Shown here piece after piece: positions 1-8,414 of a stretch of DNA of 39,761 nt. Both the position numbers and the translations under genes were made by a program. The stretch is from contig JARROD010000020.1 of the NCBI GenBank assembly GCA_037384225.1, positions 1 to 39,761 on the forward strand, read 5' to 3'. The notes beneath the pieces were generated by a model, which did not search any database, was not told the origin of the DNA, and worked only from the letters and a program-made list of their open reading frames with translations. Within the stretch, counting starts at the first letter, position 1, and each line of letters begins with the position of its first letter. Origin of the DNA: JARROD01 sp037384225 (lineage in GTDB: Bacteria > Pseudomonadota > Gammaproteobacteria > Pseudomonadales > Cellvibrionaceae).

Positions 1-2
1 GC

Positions 3-947
3 ACAGATGTCAACAGAAATTTACGGCTGCAACAACTTGCGGTATCGAATAAAGTAGTCGATTCCCGACCACAACGTGAAAATCACCGCTCCCCAGAAAA
101 AGAACTACGTCCGAAAACCAAAAAGACCAAAACCGCAGTTGCCAGCAGTGCCTCTCCAGCATTGGAAAAGGCGCAGGCAGCCCTGGAAAGTCTCCAAAGT
201 GAGCTTCAGTCTCAGTCTAAAGATTTAAGCGATGCCCGCAAAAAAGCTTCTACTGCGAAAAATAAGGCTGCAAAATCTAAAACGGCGACGGATAGACGTG
301 CTGCTAAAGCCGCGGGCAATGCTGTCAGTAAGCTGGCAGGTAAAGTCAAAGCATTGCGCAGCAAAGCGGCAAACGCCAAACTTACCCTGCGCAATGCCAA
401 GGCTTTAGAAGCAATGGAAGCGGCCGAAAGCGCGGCCAAGGAACGTGTCAGCAAACTGAAAACTGAACTTGCCGCCAAAGCAGAAGCGGAGTTCGCGAAA
501 GCCGTCAAGGCATTTGAAGCTAAATGGAAGAAGAAACGCGCTGCGGCGGACCTCAAAAAACTGAAGTCGTCAGAGAAAAAAGCCGCCGCCAAGTATAAGG
601 CTGCTAAGAAGAAAGCCAAGGCGAAAATGGCGGCATTAGAGAAAAAAGCCGCGACCAAAGCAAAGGTGGCTGAGAAAAAAGCTGCTGCCAAGGCAAAAGC
701 CGCAGAGAAAAAAGCCGCCGCCAAGGCAAAGGCTGCCGAGAAAAAAGCCGCCGCCAAGGCCAAGGCCGCCGCTAAAAAAGCCGCTGCCAAGGCAAAAGCG
801 GCTGAAAAGAAGGCCGCCGCGAGGGCAAAAGCGGCTGCGAGAAAAGCAACCCCGAGAAAAGCCTCCAGCGGTAAAGCTGCAGTCGCTAATCCAGCCGCTC
901 AAAGGACTAAACGACGTGGCCGTGGTCGCCCCGCCAAAAATAGGTAA
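3..947 (+). CDS. AlgP/histone H1-like Lys/Ala-rich protein, 5'-partial
   Basis: The reading frame is open from the first bases of the window, so the gene starts to the left; the TTG at 162 is just an internal codon. About 50 polar residues lead into a long, probably coiled-coil Lys/Ala/Glu region. Six tandem 11-residue units of the type EKKAAAKAKAA follow (639-836), then a basic tail ending RTKRRGRGRPAKNR, which resembles an AT-hook (RGRP). This architecture matches the AlgP (AlgR3) histone-H1-like proteins of pseudomonads and relatives, which bind DNA non-specifically through a C-terminal KPAA-type tail. The fit rests on composition and layout, because low-complexity sequence aligns poorly. 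Function is inferred as nucleoid-associated or regulatory. It is separated from tsaB by a repeat element and a terminator. Confidence 0.65.
   Translation, partial: TDVNRNLRLQQLAVSNKVVDSRPQRENHRSPEKELRPKTKKTKTAVASSASPALEKAQAALESLQSELQSQSKDLSDARKKASTAKNKAAKSKTATDRRAAKAAGNAVSKLAGKVKALRSKAANAKLTLRNAKALEAMEAAESAAKERVSKLKTELAAKAEAEFAKAVKAFEAKWKKKRAAADLKKLKSSEKKAAAKYKAAKKKAKAKMAALEKKAATKAKVAEKKAAAKAKAAEKKAAAKAKAAEKKAAAKAKAAAKKAAAKAKAAEKKAAARAKAAARKATPRKASSGKAAVANPAAQRTKRRGRGRPAKNR
639..836 (+). repeat. Six 33-bp in-frame tandem repeats
   Basis: Six consecutive 33-bp units encode EKKAAAKAKAA with minor changes (EKKAATKAKVA first; AKKAAAKAKAA fifth; EKKAAARAKAA sixth). Copy number of such repeats often varies between strains. 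Confidence 0.85.
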
Positions 948-958
948 AACACATAGGC

Positions 959-1075
959 TTAACCCTATTGTTGCATAAATTTTTGAGCTCAGGACCTTTT
1001 AGAGCGGTATTTTCAGGGGCGCGCACAAATTTTTCTAACCGGAGCATAGCTTACCCTATGCAACGATAGGGTTAA
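959..1075. repeat. R2 repeat element with 19-bp inverted ends
   Basis: A 117-bp non-coding element bounded by TTAACCCTATTGTTGCATA (959-977) and its inverse at 1057-1075 (18 of 19 match). The interior shares a segment (ATAAATTTTTGAGCTC, then CTTTTAGA) with the copy at 25570-25660. It lies between the AlgP-like gene and the terminator upstream of tsaB. No coding capacity was seen. Confidence 0.7.
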
Positions 1076-1107
1076 TAATCAGCTTTTGGATTCAGATGTG
1101 AATTTAT

Positions 1108-1141
1108 CCCCCAGGGAAGTTGCGTTCCCCGGGGGTTTTTG
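1108..1141 (+). terminator. Rho-independent terminator upstream of tsaB
   Basis: An 11-bp GC-rich stem with one mismatch (CCCCCAGGGAA at 1108-1118, TTCCCCGGGGG at 1125-1135) and a 6-nt loop is followed by TTTTT. It ends 28 nt before the tsaB start. It probably terminates the AlgP-like transcript displaced by the R2 element, or attenuates transcription into tsaB. Confidence 0.75.
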
Positions 1142-1169
1142 TTTCATCAACGGCGTTTGGTTTTTCCTA

Positions 1170-1877
1170 ATGAGTAAAATATTGGCACTGGATACTTCGA
1201 CTGATGTTTGTTCAGTGGCGCTCAATTATGACGGCGAAATTGAAGAGAATTTTGTCGATATTCCACGAGACCATACTCGACGTGTATTACCCATGGTCGA
1301 TGAAATGCTTTCTCAGCATCAGATAGGGTTGCGGGATTTAGATGCTATAGCTTTTGGTCGAGGGCCGGGATCATTTACCGGGCTGCGAATTTGTCTAAGT
1401 ATGGTTCAGGGGCTGGCATTTGCTGCCGATTTGCCGTTGATTCCCGTTTCAACCCTCAAAACAACGGCACTGAGTGCGATAAGGTTACTAAAATTGACTC
1501 AGACCAACCCAATAATGGCAGCCTTGGATGCCCGGATGGGTCAAATTTATTGGGGTTTGTTCGCCAAAGAGGGTAAAAACGTAGTAGAGCTTGGCAATGA
1601 ATATGTCAATTCCCCGGGCGAAATGTTCAAGCATCCCGAACTCAGCGCGATCAAAAATCCCGTTGTCGGCGTGGGGCAGGGCTGGAGCTACCAATCGCTG
1701 CAGTCGCTAATGCCTGTGGCTACTTTCCCCGAGTGCAGGTCTCACGCCCTGGATTTGGCGTATATCGCCGCGGAACGCTTTACTGCTGGAGAGGGTATTT
1801 CCGCCCAGGATGCCGAACCGGTGTACATACGCGATGAAATTACGTGGCAAAAGCGCCAACGTCAACGGCAGCCATAA
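1170..1877 (+). CDS. tsaB: tRNA threonylcarbamoyladenosine biosynthesis protein TsaB
   Basis: TsaB (YeaZ) is the inactive ASKHA-fold partner of TsaD in the cytoplasmic TsaBDE complex, which transfers threonylcarbamoyl to A37 of ANN-decoding tRNAs. The 235-residue product matches the family length (E. coli 231). It begins MSKILALDTSTD, the typical first strand, and has the family signature GRGPGSFTGLR at residues 63-73. An upstream in-frame start at 1086 would add 28 residues encoded by the terminator hairpin, so the ATG at 1170 is preferred. uppP follows after about 50 nt on the same strand and may be co-transcribed. Confidence 0.95.
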   Translation: MSKILALDTSTDVCSVALNYDGEIEENFVDIPRDHTRRVLPMVDEMLSQHQIGLRDLDAIAFGRGPGSFTGLRICLSMVQGLAFAADLPLIPVSTLKTTALSAIRLLKLTQTNPIMAALDARMGQIYWGLFAKEGKNVVELGNEYVNSPGEMFKHPELSAIKNPVVGVGQGWSYQSLQSLMPVATFPECRSHALDLAYIAAERFTAGEGISAQDAEPVYIRDEITWQKRQRQRQP

Positions 1878-1931
1878 TTAACAAAAACGCCCTTATTGTT
1901 GGGAGTGACCAAAGTTGGGAGTAGCGAAAAA

Positions 1932-2726
1932 ATGGATCTGATTCAGGTGATTGTGCTTGCTTTGATCCAGGGACTTACTGAGTTTTTACCGATTTCCAGT
2001 TCTGCCCATTTAATATTACCGAAAGAACTACTCAATTGGCCCGATCAGGGGCTGGCGTTCGATGTAGCCGTGCACCTGGGGTCTTTGATCGCAGTGCTGG
2101 GCTACTTCCGCCGCGATATAGCCAACTTGGTAACAGCTTGGATTCTGAGTCTGACACAGCGGCGGTCGACAGAACAAAGTCGCCTGGGCTGGTACATTAT
2201 TATAGGCACAGTGCCTGCGGGGTTGGCGGGATTGCTGTTTAACGATTTTATCGAAACCTATTTACGCTCCATTCAGGTTATTGTGGTTACAACCACGGTG
2301 TTTGGCGTGTTGCTGGGCGTTGCGGACAGAGTCGGTCGCCGTACGCTGCAATTGAAAGATTTGACTTTCCCTTTGGTGCTTATTATCGGATGCGCCCAAG
2401 CCCTGGCCCTGATACCGGGAACTTCGCGTTCAGGAATAACAATTACCGTGGCTCTGTTGCTGGGTTTACAAAGGGAAGACGCTGCGCGGTTTTCATTTCT
2501 GTTATCGATTCCAATCATCATTCTCAGTGGCGGTTACCTGTCTTTGGGGTTACTGGAAAACCAAGCGACTGATTGGCGCAGCATGGGGCTGGGAGTGCTT
2601 TTATCGGCCATCAGCGCCTACCTGTGTATCCATTATTTTCTAAGCTATATCAACCGCATTGGAATGATGCCCTTTGTGATTTATCGACTGCTTTTGGGCG
2701 CGATTCTGGCGTGGATGATAATTTGA
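1932..2726 (+). CDS. uppP: Undecaprenyl-diphosphatase UppP (BacA family)
   Basis: This integral inner-membrane enzyme dephosphorylates undecaprenyl diphosphate, recycling the lipid carrier of peptidoglycan and O-antigen synthesis, and gives bacitracin resistance when abundant. The 264-residue product has both BacA motifs: GLTEFLPISSSAH (residues 14-26, catalytic Glu/Ser region) and PGTSRSG (162-168, phosphate-binding Arg). Most of the chain is hydrophobic, with several predicted membrane helices. The ATG at 1932 is preferred over the in-frame start at 1896 because GGGAG precedes it and the conserved N-terminus MDLIQ begins there. Confidence 0.95.
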   Translation: MDLIQVIVLALIQGLTEFLPISSSAHLILPKELLNWPDQGLAFDVAVHLGSLIAVLGYFRRDIANLVTAWILSLTQRRSTEQSRLGWYIIIGTVPAGLAGLLFNDFIETYLRSIQVIVVTTTVFGVLLGVADRVGRRTLQLKDLTFPLVLIIGCAQALALIPGTSRSGITITVALLLGLQREDAARFSFLLSIPIIILSGGYLSLGLLENQATDWRSMGLGVLLSAISAYLCIHYFLSYINRIGMMPFVIYRLLLGAILAWMII

Positions 2727-2809
2727 GCGGGATCGTGGTAAGTTATTTCTGCGCAGGTCCTGAGAGTCGTGCGCATAACACGGTGAAACGCTATGACAGG
2801 ATATAGGCA

Positions 2810-3697
2810 ATGGAAAAACAGGTAGCATTTTTAGGTCTGGGTGTTATGGGTTACCCCATGGCGGGACATTTAGCCAAATCGGGTTATCAGGTAACTGTCT
2901 ACAACCGCACGGCGGCAAAAGCCCAACGTTGGGTTGATGAGTTTGGGGGGACGTCAGCCAAAACGCCGAAGCAAGCCGTACAAAACGCAGGAATCGTATT
3001 TGCCTGCGTCGGTGATGACAATGACATACGTGAAGTCACCCTGGGCGGGGCGGGGGCCTTTGAGGGGATGCGGGAAGGGGCAGTTTTTGTCGACCATACG
3101 ACCGCTTCCGCACAGGTTGCCAGAGAATTGCAATCCGCGGCCCGCTCTTTTCAGTGTGAGTTCCTCGACGCCCCGGTATCCGGAGGTCAGGCCGGCGCGG
3201 AAAATGGCGTACTTACGGTAATGGTCGGTGGTGAAAGAGCGGTTTTCGAGCGGGTTGAAGCCGCTATCAACAGTTATGCAAGAGCTGTCACTTTGCTGGG
3301 GCCCAGCGGTAGTGGACAATTGTGTAAAATGGTCAACCAGATTTGTATTGCCGGATTGGTACAGAGTCTGGCCGAAGGGTTACACTTTGCCGAAGCGTCG
3401 GGGTTGGACGCCCAGCGCGTTATCGATGTGATTTCCAAAGGGGCTGCACAGTCCTGGCAAATGGAAAATCGTCACAAAACGATGTTAGCGGGCGAATATG
3501 AGCACGGGTTTGCAGTCGACTGGATGAGAAAAGATCTGGCCATTGTACTGCAGGAGGCGCGAAATAACGGCACAAGCGTACCGGTTACCTCACTTGTCGA
3601 CCAATTCTATGCCGATGTGCAATCAATGGGTGGTCGGCGCTGGGATACCTCCAGCCTGCTGGCGCGCTTAAAAAATTTCGCCAATGCCGGATCTTGA
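2810..3697 (+). CDS. NAD(P)-dependent oxidoreductase, 3-hydroxyisobutyrate dehydrogenase family
   Basis: A beta-hydroxyacid dehydrogenase of 295 residues. It has an N-terminal Rossmann nucleotide-binding loop GLGVMG (9-14), the substrate-binding signature DAPVSGGQAGAENG (120-133) and the catalytic Lys173 in GQLCKMVNQ. The family includes 3-hydroxyisobutyrate, tartronate-semialdehyde and 6-phosphogluconate-like dehydrogenases as well as succinic-semialdehyde/glyoxylate reductases. The sequence alone does not fix the substrate. NYNRT-type residues after beta-2 (YNRT at 31-34) suggest NADP preference, as in glyoxylate reductases, but this is weak. The gene is followed after 3 nt by apeB, suggesting an operon. 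Confidence 0.88.
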   Translation: MEKQVAFLGLGVMGYPMAGHLAKSGYQVTVYNRTAAKAQRWVDEFGGTSAKTPKQAVQNAGIVFACVGDDNDIREVTLGGAGAFEGMREGAVFVDHTTASAQVARELQSAARSFQCEFLDAPVSGGQAGAENGVLTVMVGGERAVFERVEAAINSYARAVTLLGPSGSGQLCKMVNQICIAGLVQSLAEGLHFAEASGLDAQRVIDVISKGAAQSWQMENRHKTMLAGEYEHGFAVDWMRKDLAIVLQEARNNGTSVPVTSLVDQFYADVQSMGGRRWDTSSLLARLKNFANAGS

Positions 3698-3700
3698 ATT

Positions 3701-5002
3701 ATGAAATTCGATGAGTTTAATCAGGGCTTATTATCGTTTCTGCAGGCATCGCCCACGCCGTTTCATGCAGTGGCAGAAATGGCGGCACAATTACAGCGGG
3801 CCGGATTTGCCTGTCTGGATGAGGGACAAGTCTGGAGCCTCGAGCCTGGTGGACGCTACTATGTTACCCGCAACGATTCTTCAATTATCGCTTTTATCTA
3901 TGGCCGTAAGGCGCTGGCGGAGTCCGGTATACGCATGTCCGGTGCCCATACCGACAGCCCCTGTCTAAAAGTCAAAGCTCACCCGGAAGTCTACCAACAC
4001 GGTTATTTTCAGTTGGGCGTTGAAGTTTATGGCGGTGTTCTGCTCAACCCCTGGTTCGATCGCGATCTTTCGCTGGCTGGGAAAGTGGCTTATCTCAACG
4101 GTGACGGAGTACTTAAAAGTGAGTTGATCGATTTTGCCCGTCCCATTGCCGTCATTCCCAGCCTGGCTATTCACCTGGACCGCGAAGTCAACAACAATCG
4201 CAGCATTAATCCGCAAAAGCATATTGTTCCTATACTCACACAACAGCTGGGTGCGGAGAACAAACAGGATTTTCGCGCGCTTTTGTTGGAGCAGCTTCAA
4301 CAACAGCTGGCCGGCCGGTGTGCGCCTGAATCAATTTTGGACTATGAACTTTGTTTTTACGACACCCAGTCACCGGCTCTGGTGGGGCTAAAGCAAGAAT
4401 TTATTGCCAGCGCTCGTCTTGACAACTTATTGAGTTGTTATGTGGGGTTGCAGGCGCTGCTGGCCGCAGATGATCAGACATCGAGCCTGTTGGTGTGCAA
4501 TGATCACGAGGAAGTGGGCAGTGCGTCGGCGTGTGGCGCTCAGGGACCTATGTTGAAAACGTTTATCGAGCGGGTTATTCCTGATACAGAGGCTCGCAGC
4601 AGAACCCTCGACAGGTCAATGATGATCTCGGCCGACAATGCCCACGGCATCCATCCCAATTACAGCGATAGACACGATGACAACCATGGTCCGCTGTTGA
4701 ATCGAGGTCCGGTGATTAAGGTCAATGCCAATCAGCGCTATGCCACAAACAGCGAAACCAGTGCTTTATTCAGGCATTTGTGTAAATATGCAGAAGTGCC
4801 TGTACAGGCATTTGTCTCTCGTGCGGATATGGCCTGCGGTAGTACTATCGGGCCGATCACTGCGGCTGAAATCGGTGTTAAAACGCTGGACGTGGGGGTT
4901 CCGACCTTTGCTATGCATTCCGTGCGGGAACTGGCGGGAACCCGTGACGCCTATAGTCTTTACGATGTATTGCGGGTTTATAAAAAGCGTTTGGCCGGAT
5001 AG
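3701..5002 (+). CDS. apeB: M18-family aminopeptidase (aspartyl aminopeptidase type)
   Basis: A cytoplasmic di-zinc metallo-aminopeptidase that removes N-terminal, mainly acidic, residues and normally forms a dodecameric tetrahedral shell. The product has 433 residues, the usual M18 length. Metal-ligand motifs are visible: AHTDSPCLK (His83, Asp85), SARLDN, NDHEEVGS (the catalytic Glu pair), the DNAHG segment and a C-terminal MHSVRE His. It starts 3 nt after the preceding dehydrogenase, so translational coupling is likely. Confidence 0.93.
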   Translation: MKFDEFNQGLLSFLQASPTPFHAVAEMAAQLQRAGFACLDEGQVWSLEPGGRYYVTRNDSSIIAFIYGRKALAESGIRMSGAHTDSPCLKVKAHPEVYQHGYFQLGVEVYGGVLLNPWFDRDLSLAGKVAYLNGDGVLKSELIDFARPIAVIPSLAIHLDREVNNNRSINPQKHIVPILTQQLGAENKQDFRALLLEQLQQQLAGRCAPESILDYELCFYDTQSPALVGLKQEFIASARLDNLLSCYVGLQALLAADDQTSSLLVCNDHEEVGSASACGAQGPMLKTFIERVIPDTEARSRTLDRSMMISADNAHGIHPNYSDRHDDNHGPLLNRGPVIKVNANQRYATNSETSALFRHLCKYAEVPVQAFVSRADMACGSTIGPITAAEIGVKTLDVGVPTFAMHSVRELAGTRDAYSLYDVLRVYKKRLAG

Positions 5003-5122
5003 CTGCGCCTTTTTGCCGCACTTAACCGCTTTGCGTATACACTTCTGACAGGCCCGCTTCACCAAGCGTGACTAGCCTGATACGGCAGGTGTTTCAAATG
5101 TCGGTTCGCTGTATGATAAGTC

Positions 5123-5179
5123 GGAAATTTCTCAATCACCCGGGTCATTGTGCCTACACCGGGTTATTGAGAAATTACC
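5123..5179. repeat. R1 repeat, minimal copy (inverted ends only)
   Basis: Two 21-bp inverted ends (5123-5143 and 5159-5179, 19 of 21 matching; core TTTCTCAATCACCCGG) flank a 15-nt spacer. The ends match the termini of the 270-bp R1 element at 35514-35783, so this is a nearly complete internal deletion. The flanks ATAAGTCG and CTATGTCG agree at 6 of 8 positions, compatible with a decayed target duplication. It would form a strong hairpin in the trpS leader. Confidence 0.65.
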
Positions 5180-5228
5180 TATGTCGTACTTTACGTATTA
5201 AAAAACAACGGTTATCTAAAAACGTGAT

Positions 5229-6236
5229 ATGAACAAACAACGGGTATTGACCGGTATTACTACAACCGGTACTCCTCACTTGGGGAATTATGTCGGTGCT
5301 ATTCGTCCAGCCATTGCGGCCAGTCAGCGCGACGACACACTCTCCTTTTACTTTCTGGCGGATTTGCATGCGCTTATCAAGTGCCAGGATCCCGCTATGG
5401 TGCACAGGTCCACCCGGGAAATTGCCGCCACCTGGCTGGCACTCGGACTCAATACCGACAATGTGATTTTCTACCGCCAATCCGACATAGCGGAAATCCC
5501 CGAGCTTACCTGGCTGTTAACCTGTATGTCGGCCAAAGGGCTGATGAATCGTGCCCATGCCTACAAAGCTGCGGTCGCGGCCAACCAGGCTGCAGGCGAG
5601 GACCCGGATTACGGTATTACCATGGGGCTTTACAGCTACCCTATACTGATGGCGGCGGATATTCTTATGTTCAACGCCAGTCAGGTTCCGGTGGGAAAAG
5701 ATCAGATTCAGCACGTTGAAATGGCGCGCGATATCGCCGCCCGTTTCAATCATCATTACAGCAAATACTTTACGCTACCGGAAGCGGTGGTCGATGAACA
5801 TGTCGCTGTTTTACCGGGGTTGGACGGTCGCAAAATGAGTAAAAGTTACGGCAATACCATTCCGCTGTTTCTTCAGCAAAAACAGTTGCGCAAGCATATC
5901 AATAAAATCAAAACCAATCTGTTGGAACCCGGAGAACCGAAGGATGCGGATTCTTCGGCGGTGTTTGATATCTGGCAGGCGTTTGCAACACCGGCGCAGA
6001 CCGCCGCGATGCGCGAAGAATTTTCCCGGGGAATTGCCTGGGGCGATGCGAAAAAGCAGCTGTTTGAACTGATCGACGGCCAGTTATCCGCGGCGCGTGA
6101 ACGTTACTACGAACTGCTCGACAACCCCGGGCACATAGAGTCCGTGTTACAGCAGGGGGCGGAAAAAGCCCGCGCATACAGTCAACCTCTGATGCAAAAA
6201 CTGCGACATGCCGTAGGCATTCGCCCTCAGGGTTGA
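5229..6236 (+). CDS. trpS: Tryptophanyl-tRNA synthetase
   Basis: A class I aminoacyl-tRNA synthetase that charges tRNA-Trp. The 335-residue product matches bacterial TrpRS length (E. coli 334). The HIGH-equivalent TPHLGN is at residues 15-20 and the KMSKS loop KMSKS is at 202-206. The intervening segment with YFLADLHALI and MAADILMF is typical of TrpRS. It appears monocistronic: an R1 hairpin lies upstream and an R3 repeat downstream. No Trp-codon-rich leader peptide was seen. Confidence 0.96.
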   Translation: MNKQRVLTGITTTGTPHLGNYVGAIRPAIAASQRDDTLSFYFLADLHALIKCQDPAMVHRSTREIAATWLALGLNTDNVIFYRQSDIAEIPELTWLLTCMSAKGLMNRAHAYKAAVAANQAAGEDPDYGITMGLYSYPILMAADILMFNASQVPVGKDQIQHVEMARDIAARFNHHYSKYFTLPEAVVDEHVAVLPGLDGRKMSKSYGNTIPLFLQQKQLRKHINKIKTNLLEPGEPKDADSSAVFDIWQAFATPAQTAAMREEFSRGIAWGDAKKQLFELIDGQLSAARERYYELLDNPGHIESVLQQGAEKARAYSQPLMQKLRHAVGIRPQG

Positions 6237-6315
6237 TAGACAGAACAATGAAACTTGCCGGGTGCACGGCCCTTAATCGAAGCGGCTATACTCGTGAAAG
6301 ATGGTAATCTTTGAA

Positions 6316-6345
6316 TATACCCAAAGTATTTGAGATTTAGGTATA
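6316..6345 (+). repeat. R3 30-bp repeat
   Basis: A 30-bp unit with TATACC and GGTATA ends and core CAAAGTATTTGAGATTTA. The same sequence recurs in reverse orientation at 25900, 35908 and 37618. It lies between trpS and the STAS gene. Confidence 0.7.
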
Positions 6346-6446
6346 GATAGTAGTTGGCACAATAGTGGCCAGCTTTCCGGACGACGATCGAATCAACCTT
6401 TCGGGATAGGGGATTTGAATAAGGCAATTGGTTCTCGAGGCAGATT

Positions 6447-6752
6447 ATGGCAATTGTAACGAATAAATCCGGTACTAATGAGATCACGATTACACTGGGA
6501 AACAGGTTTGACTTCAATTGCGCCGAAGATTTTCGCAAGGCTTACGAAAAAGTTGATGAAGGTGATAAAAAGGATTTTGTGCTCGATTTCAGACACACCC
6601 ATTATATTGACAGCTCGACGCTGGGAATGCTTGCCATAATGGACAAATACTGGCAGGACAGGGGCAGTGTGATTCGCATCATCAATTCCAATCCCCAACT
6701 GAAAAGAATATTCGCGATTACCGAGTTCAACAATAAATTTAAAATCGACTAA
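6447..6752 (+). CDS. STAS-domain anti-sigma factor antagonist-like protein
   Basis: A small single-domain protein of 101 residues. The STAS core includes FVLDFRHTHYIDSSTLGML, where the DSSTLG loop (55-60) carries the Ser (56/57) that a partner-switch kinase phosphorylates in SpoIIAA/RsbV-type proteins. Such proteins bind and relieve anti-sigma/HPT-type kinases in the cytoplasm. No partner kinase or PP2C phosphatase lies next to it, so the circuit is unknown. The start ATG is preceded by GAGGCAG. It is convergent with bioA, with an R1 remnant between them. Confidence 0.85.
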   Translation: MAIVTNKSGTNEITITLGNRFDFNCAEDFRKAYEKVDEGDKKDFVLDFRHTHYIDSSTLGMLAIMDKYWQDRGSVIRIINSNPQLKRIFAITEFNNKFKID

Positions 6753-6803
6753 AAAAGTTCATTGGGCGAGCTTTTCGAATCAAGGCGCCGCGTCAGGCCC
6801 GGG

Positions 6804-6928
6804 GTAACTTCTCAATAATCCGGGCCGGGCCCCGGAGGGGGACTTGCAGCGTGTCTGGGCCAGCTGTCGCCGGATGGCCGCCACAATACCCCGGGTAGTT
6901 AGTTGAGCCGGTGGGTATTGAGAAGGCG
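6804..6928. repeat. R1 repeat, internally deleted copy
   Basis: It begins with the R1 end GTAACTTCTCAATAATCCGG, then jumps to the distal part of R1 (GGGCCCCGGAGGGGGACTTG, GTGTCTGGGCCA, GGATGGCCGCC, ATACCCCGGGTA) and finishes near TATTGAGAAGG. Compared with the copy at 35514-35783, roughly half is missing. It fills the convergent gap between the STAS gene and the bioA stop codon. Confidence 0.7.
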
Positions 6929-6931
6929 GGT

Positions 6932-8287
6932 TTATGCCGTCAGCCGGATGACTTCAACCAATGCCGTTGTCAATCGATTTAAATCATCTTCTTCAATAAT
7001 GAACGGCGGCATTATATAAACCTGCTTGCCAAAGGGGCGCACCCAAATTCCGCGTTTCACAAATTCCCGCTGAATGGTGGGCATGTCGACCGGCTGTTTT
7101 AGCTCCACGACGCCGATCGCTCCTAGTACACGAACCTCTTGCACCTGCGGCAGCGACGCACATGGGGCCAGTGACTGTTGTAAATGTGATTCAATATTTT
7201 TCACACGTGACTGCCATGACGACGTCAGCAAAAGCTCTGTGCTGGCCACTGCCGCCGCACAGGCGAGAGGATTGCCCATAAACGTAGGGCCGTGCATGAA
7301 CACGCCTGCCTCGCCTGCGCAGATAGCGGCACAGACCGCATCACTGCAAAGGGTGGCAGACAGGGTCATATAACCGCCTGTCAATGCCTTACCAAGACAC
7401 ATAATATCGGGGCTGACATCGGCGTGCTCACAGCCGAACAGTCTGCCCGTGCGGCCGAAGCCGGTCGCAATTTCATCGAGGATCAACAATACATTGTACT
7501 CATCACACAATGCCCGTACCCGGCGCAGGTATTCAGGGGAATAAAAGCGCATACCACCGGTACCCTGAACAATGGGCTCTAAAATGACCGCTGCTACCTG
7601 TTGGTGGTGCTGTTGAAGCAGGTCGGTGAAATGACGGATATGGCGTTCGTCCCACTCCTCGTAGTAGCCACACTGAGGCGCTTCGGCGAATAGGTGTTGT
7701 GGCAACACCTGATTAAACAAGTGATGCATTCCTGTCACCGGGTCGCAGACAGACATGGCGGCAAAGGTATCACCGTGGTAGCCCGAGCGCACCGTCAATA
7801 AGCGGTTTTTGCCCTCTACCCCCTGGGATTGCCAGTACTGAAAAGCCATTTTTATAGCGACTTCCACGGCCACCGATCCCGAATCGGCGAGAAAGACCTT
7901 AGTGAGATTTTCAGGTGTTATATCAACCAGCAACTGGGTCAGTCGCGCCGCTGGTTCGTGGGTTAGCCCGCCAAACATGACGTGTGACATTTTTTTCAAC
8001 TGGGCTTCGATTGCGGCATTAATGTGTGGATGGTTGTATCCATGCAGGGCGCACCACCATGATGACATACCGTCAATTAGCGCGGTGCCGTCGGCGAGTC
8101 TCAGGTGCACACCTTCGGCGCCCACGACCGGGTAACACGGGTAATTGGCCGGCAGCGCAGTATAAGGATGCCAGATATGGCGGCGGTCGATGTCGAGTAT
8201 TTGTTCCGTACTCAATGCGGCTGTGGATCTACTGTCAATACTGTTCGTATTAGCGTTACTACTACTTTTTGTATGAGAGGGGGCCAT
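6932..8287 (-). CDS. bioA: Adenosylmethionine-8-amino-7-oxononanoate aminotransferase (biotin synthesis)
   Basis: A PLP-dependent class III aminotransferase that converts KAPA to DAPA using S-adenosylmethionine as amino donor. Of 451 residues, an approximately 25-residue Ser/Thr/Asn-rich N-terminus precedes the conserved WHPYTA. Visible motifs are GMSSWWCALHGYNHP (BioA-specific substrate region, 73-87), SGYHGDT (168-174), DEIATGFGRTG (271-281) and the PLP lysine Lys300 in LGKALTGGYM. It stands alone without bioBFCD. A PilZ gene lies upstream on the same strand, about 130 nt away, with a TATACCC/GGGTATA inverted repeat between. Confidence 0.95.
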   Translation of the reverse strand: MAPSHTKSSSNANTNSIDSRSTAALSTEQILDIDRRHIWHPYTALPANYPCYPVVGAEGVHLRLADGTALIDGMSSWWCALHGYNHPHINAAIEAQLKKMSHVMFGGLTHEPAARLTQLLVDITPENLTKVFLADSGSVAVEVAIKMAFQYWQSQGVEGKNRLLTVRSGYHGDTFAAMSVCDPVTGMHHLFNQVLPQHLFAEAPQCGYYEEWDERHIRHFTDLLQQHHQQVAAVILEPIVQGTGGMRFYSPEYLRRVRALCDEYNVLLILDEIATGFGRTGRLFGCEHADVSPDIMCLGKALTGGYMTLSATLCSDAVCAAICAGEAGVFMHGPTFMGNPLACAAAVASTELLLTSSWQSRVKNIESHLQQSLAPCASLPQVQEVRVLGAIGVVELKQPVDMPTIQREFVKRGIWVRPFGKQVYIMPPFIIEEDDLNRLTTALVEVIRLTA

Positions 8288-8335
8288 AGGTGTATTGTCG
8301 GCTTATTTGATTTACCCGGATTACATTAGTGGATA

Positions 8336-8367
8336 CTATACCCAATGCGTATGTAAAATGGGTATAG
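8336..8367. repeat. R3-like inverted repeat in bioA leader
   Basis: Perfect 9-bp arms CTATACCCA (8336-8344) and TGGGTATAG (8359-8367) are separated by 14 nt. The overall length and TATACC/GGTATA ends match the R3 repeats, but the core differs (ATGCGTATGTAAAA). It lies 49 bp upstream of the bioA start. It could be a hairpin or an operator. Confidence 0.5.
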
Positions 8368-8414
8368 CGGAAGGGGTCTTTTAAGACTAAGGTATCCTGA
8401 GTCTGGGACTGAAA

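Noticed and set aside
212..790. Long minus-strand frame opposite the AlgP-like gene
   Set aside because: It is the reverse reading of Lys/Ala repeats and gives only Ala/Phe/Leu low complexity with no family features.
639..836. CRISPR-like repeat array
   Set aside because: The repeats are contiguous, in frame and without unique spacers.
5123..5179. trpS attenuator or T-box-like leader
   Set aside because: The hairpin is explained by R1 ends, and there is no Trp-rich leader peptide or T-box sequence.
6353..6375. Possible sigma54 promoter (TTGGCAC ... TGGCC) upstream of the STAS gene
   Set aside because: The -12 GC element with TTGC-like sequence at the correct spacing is absent.
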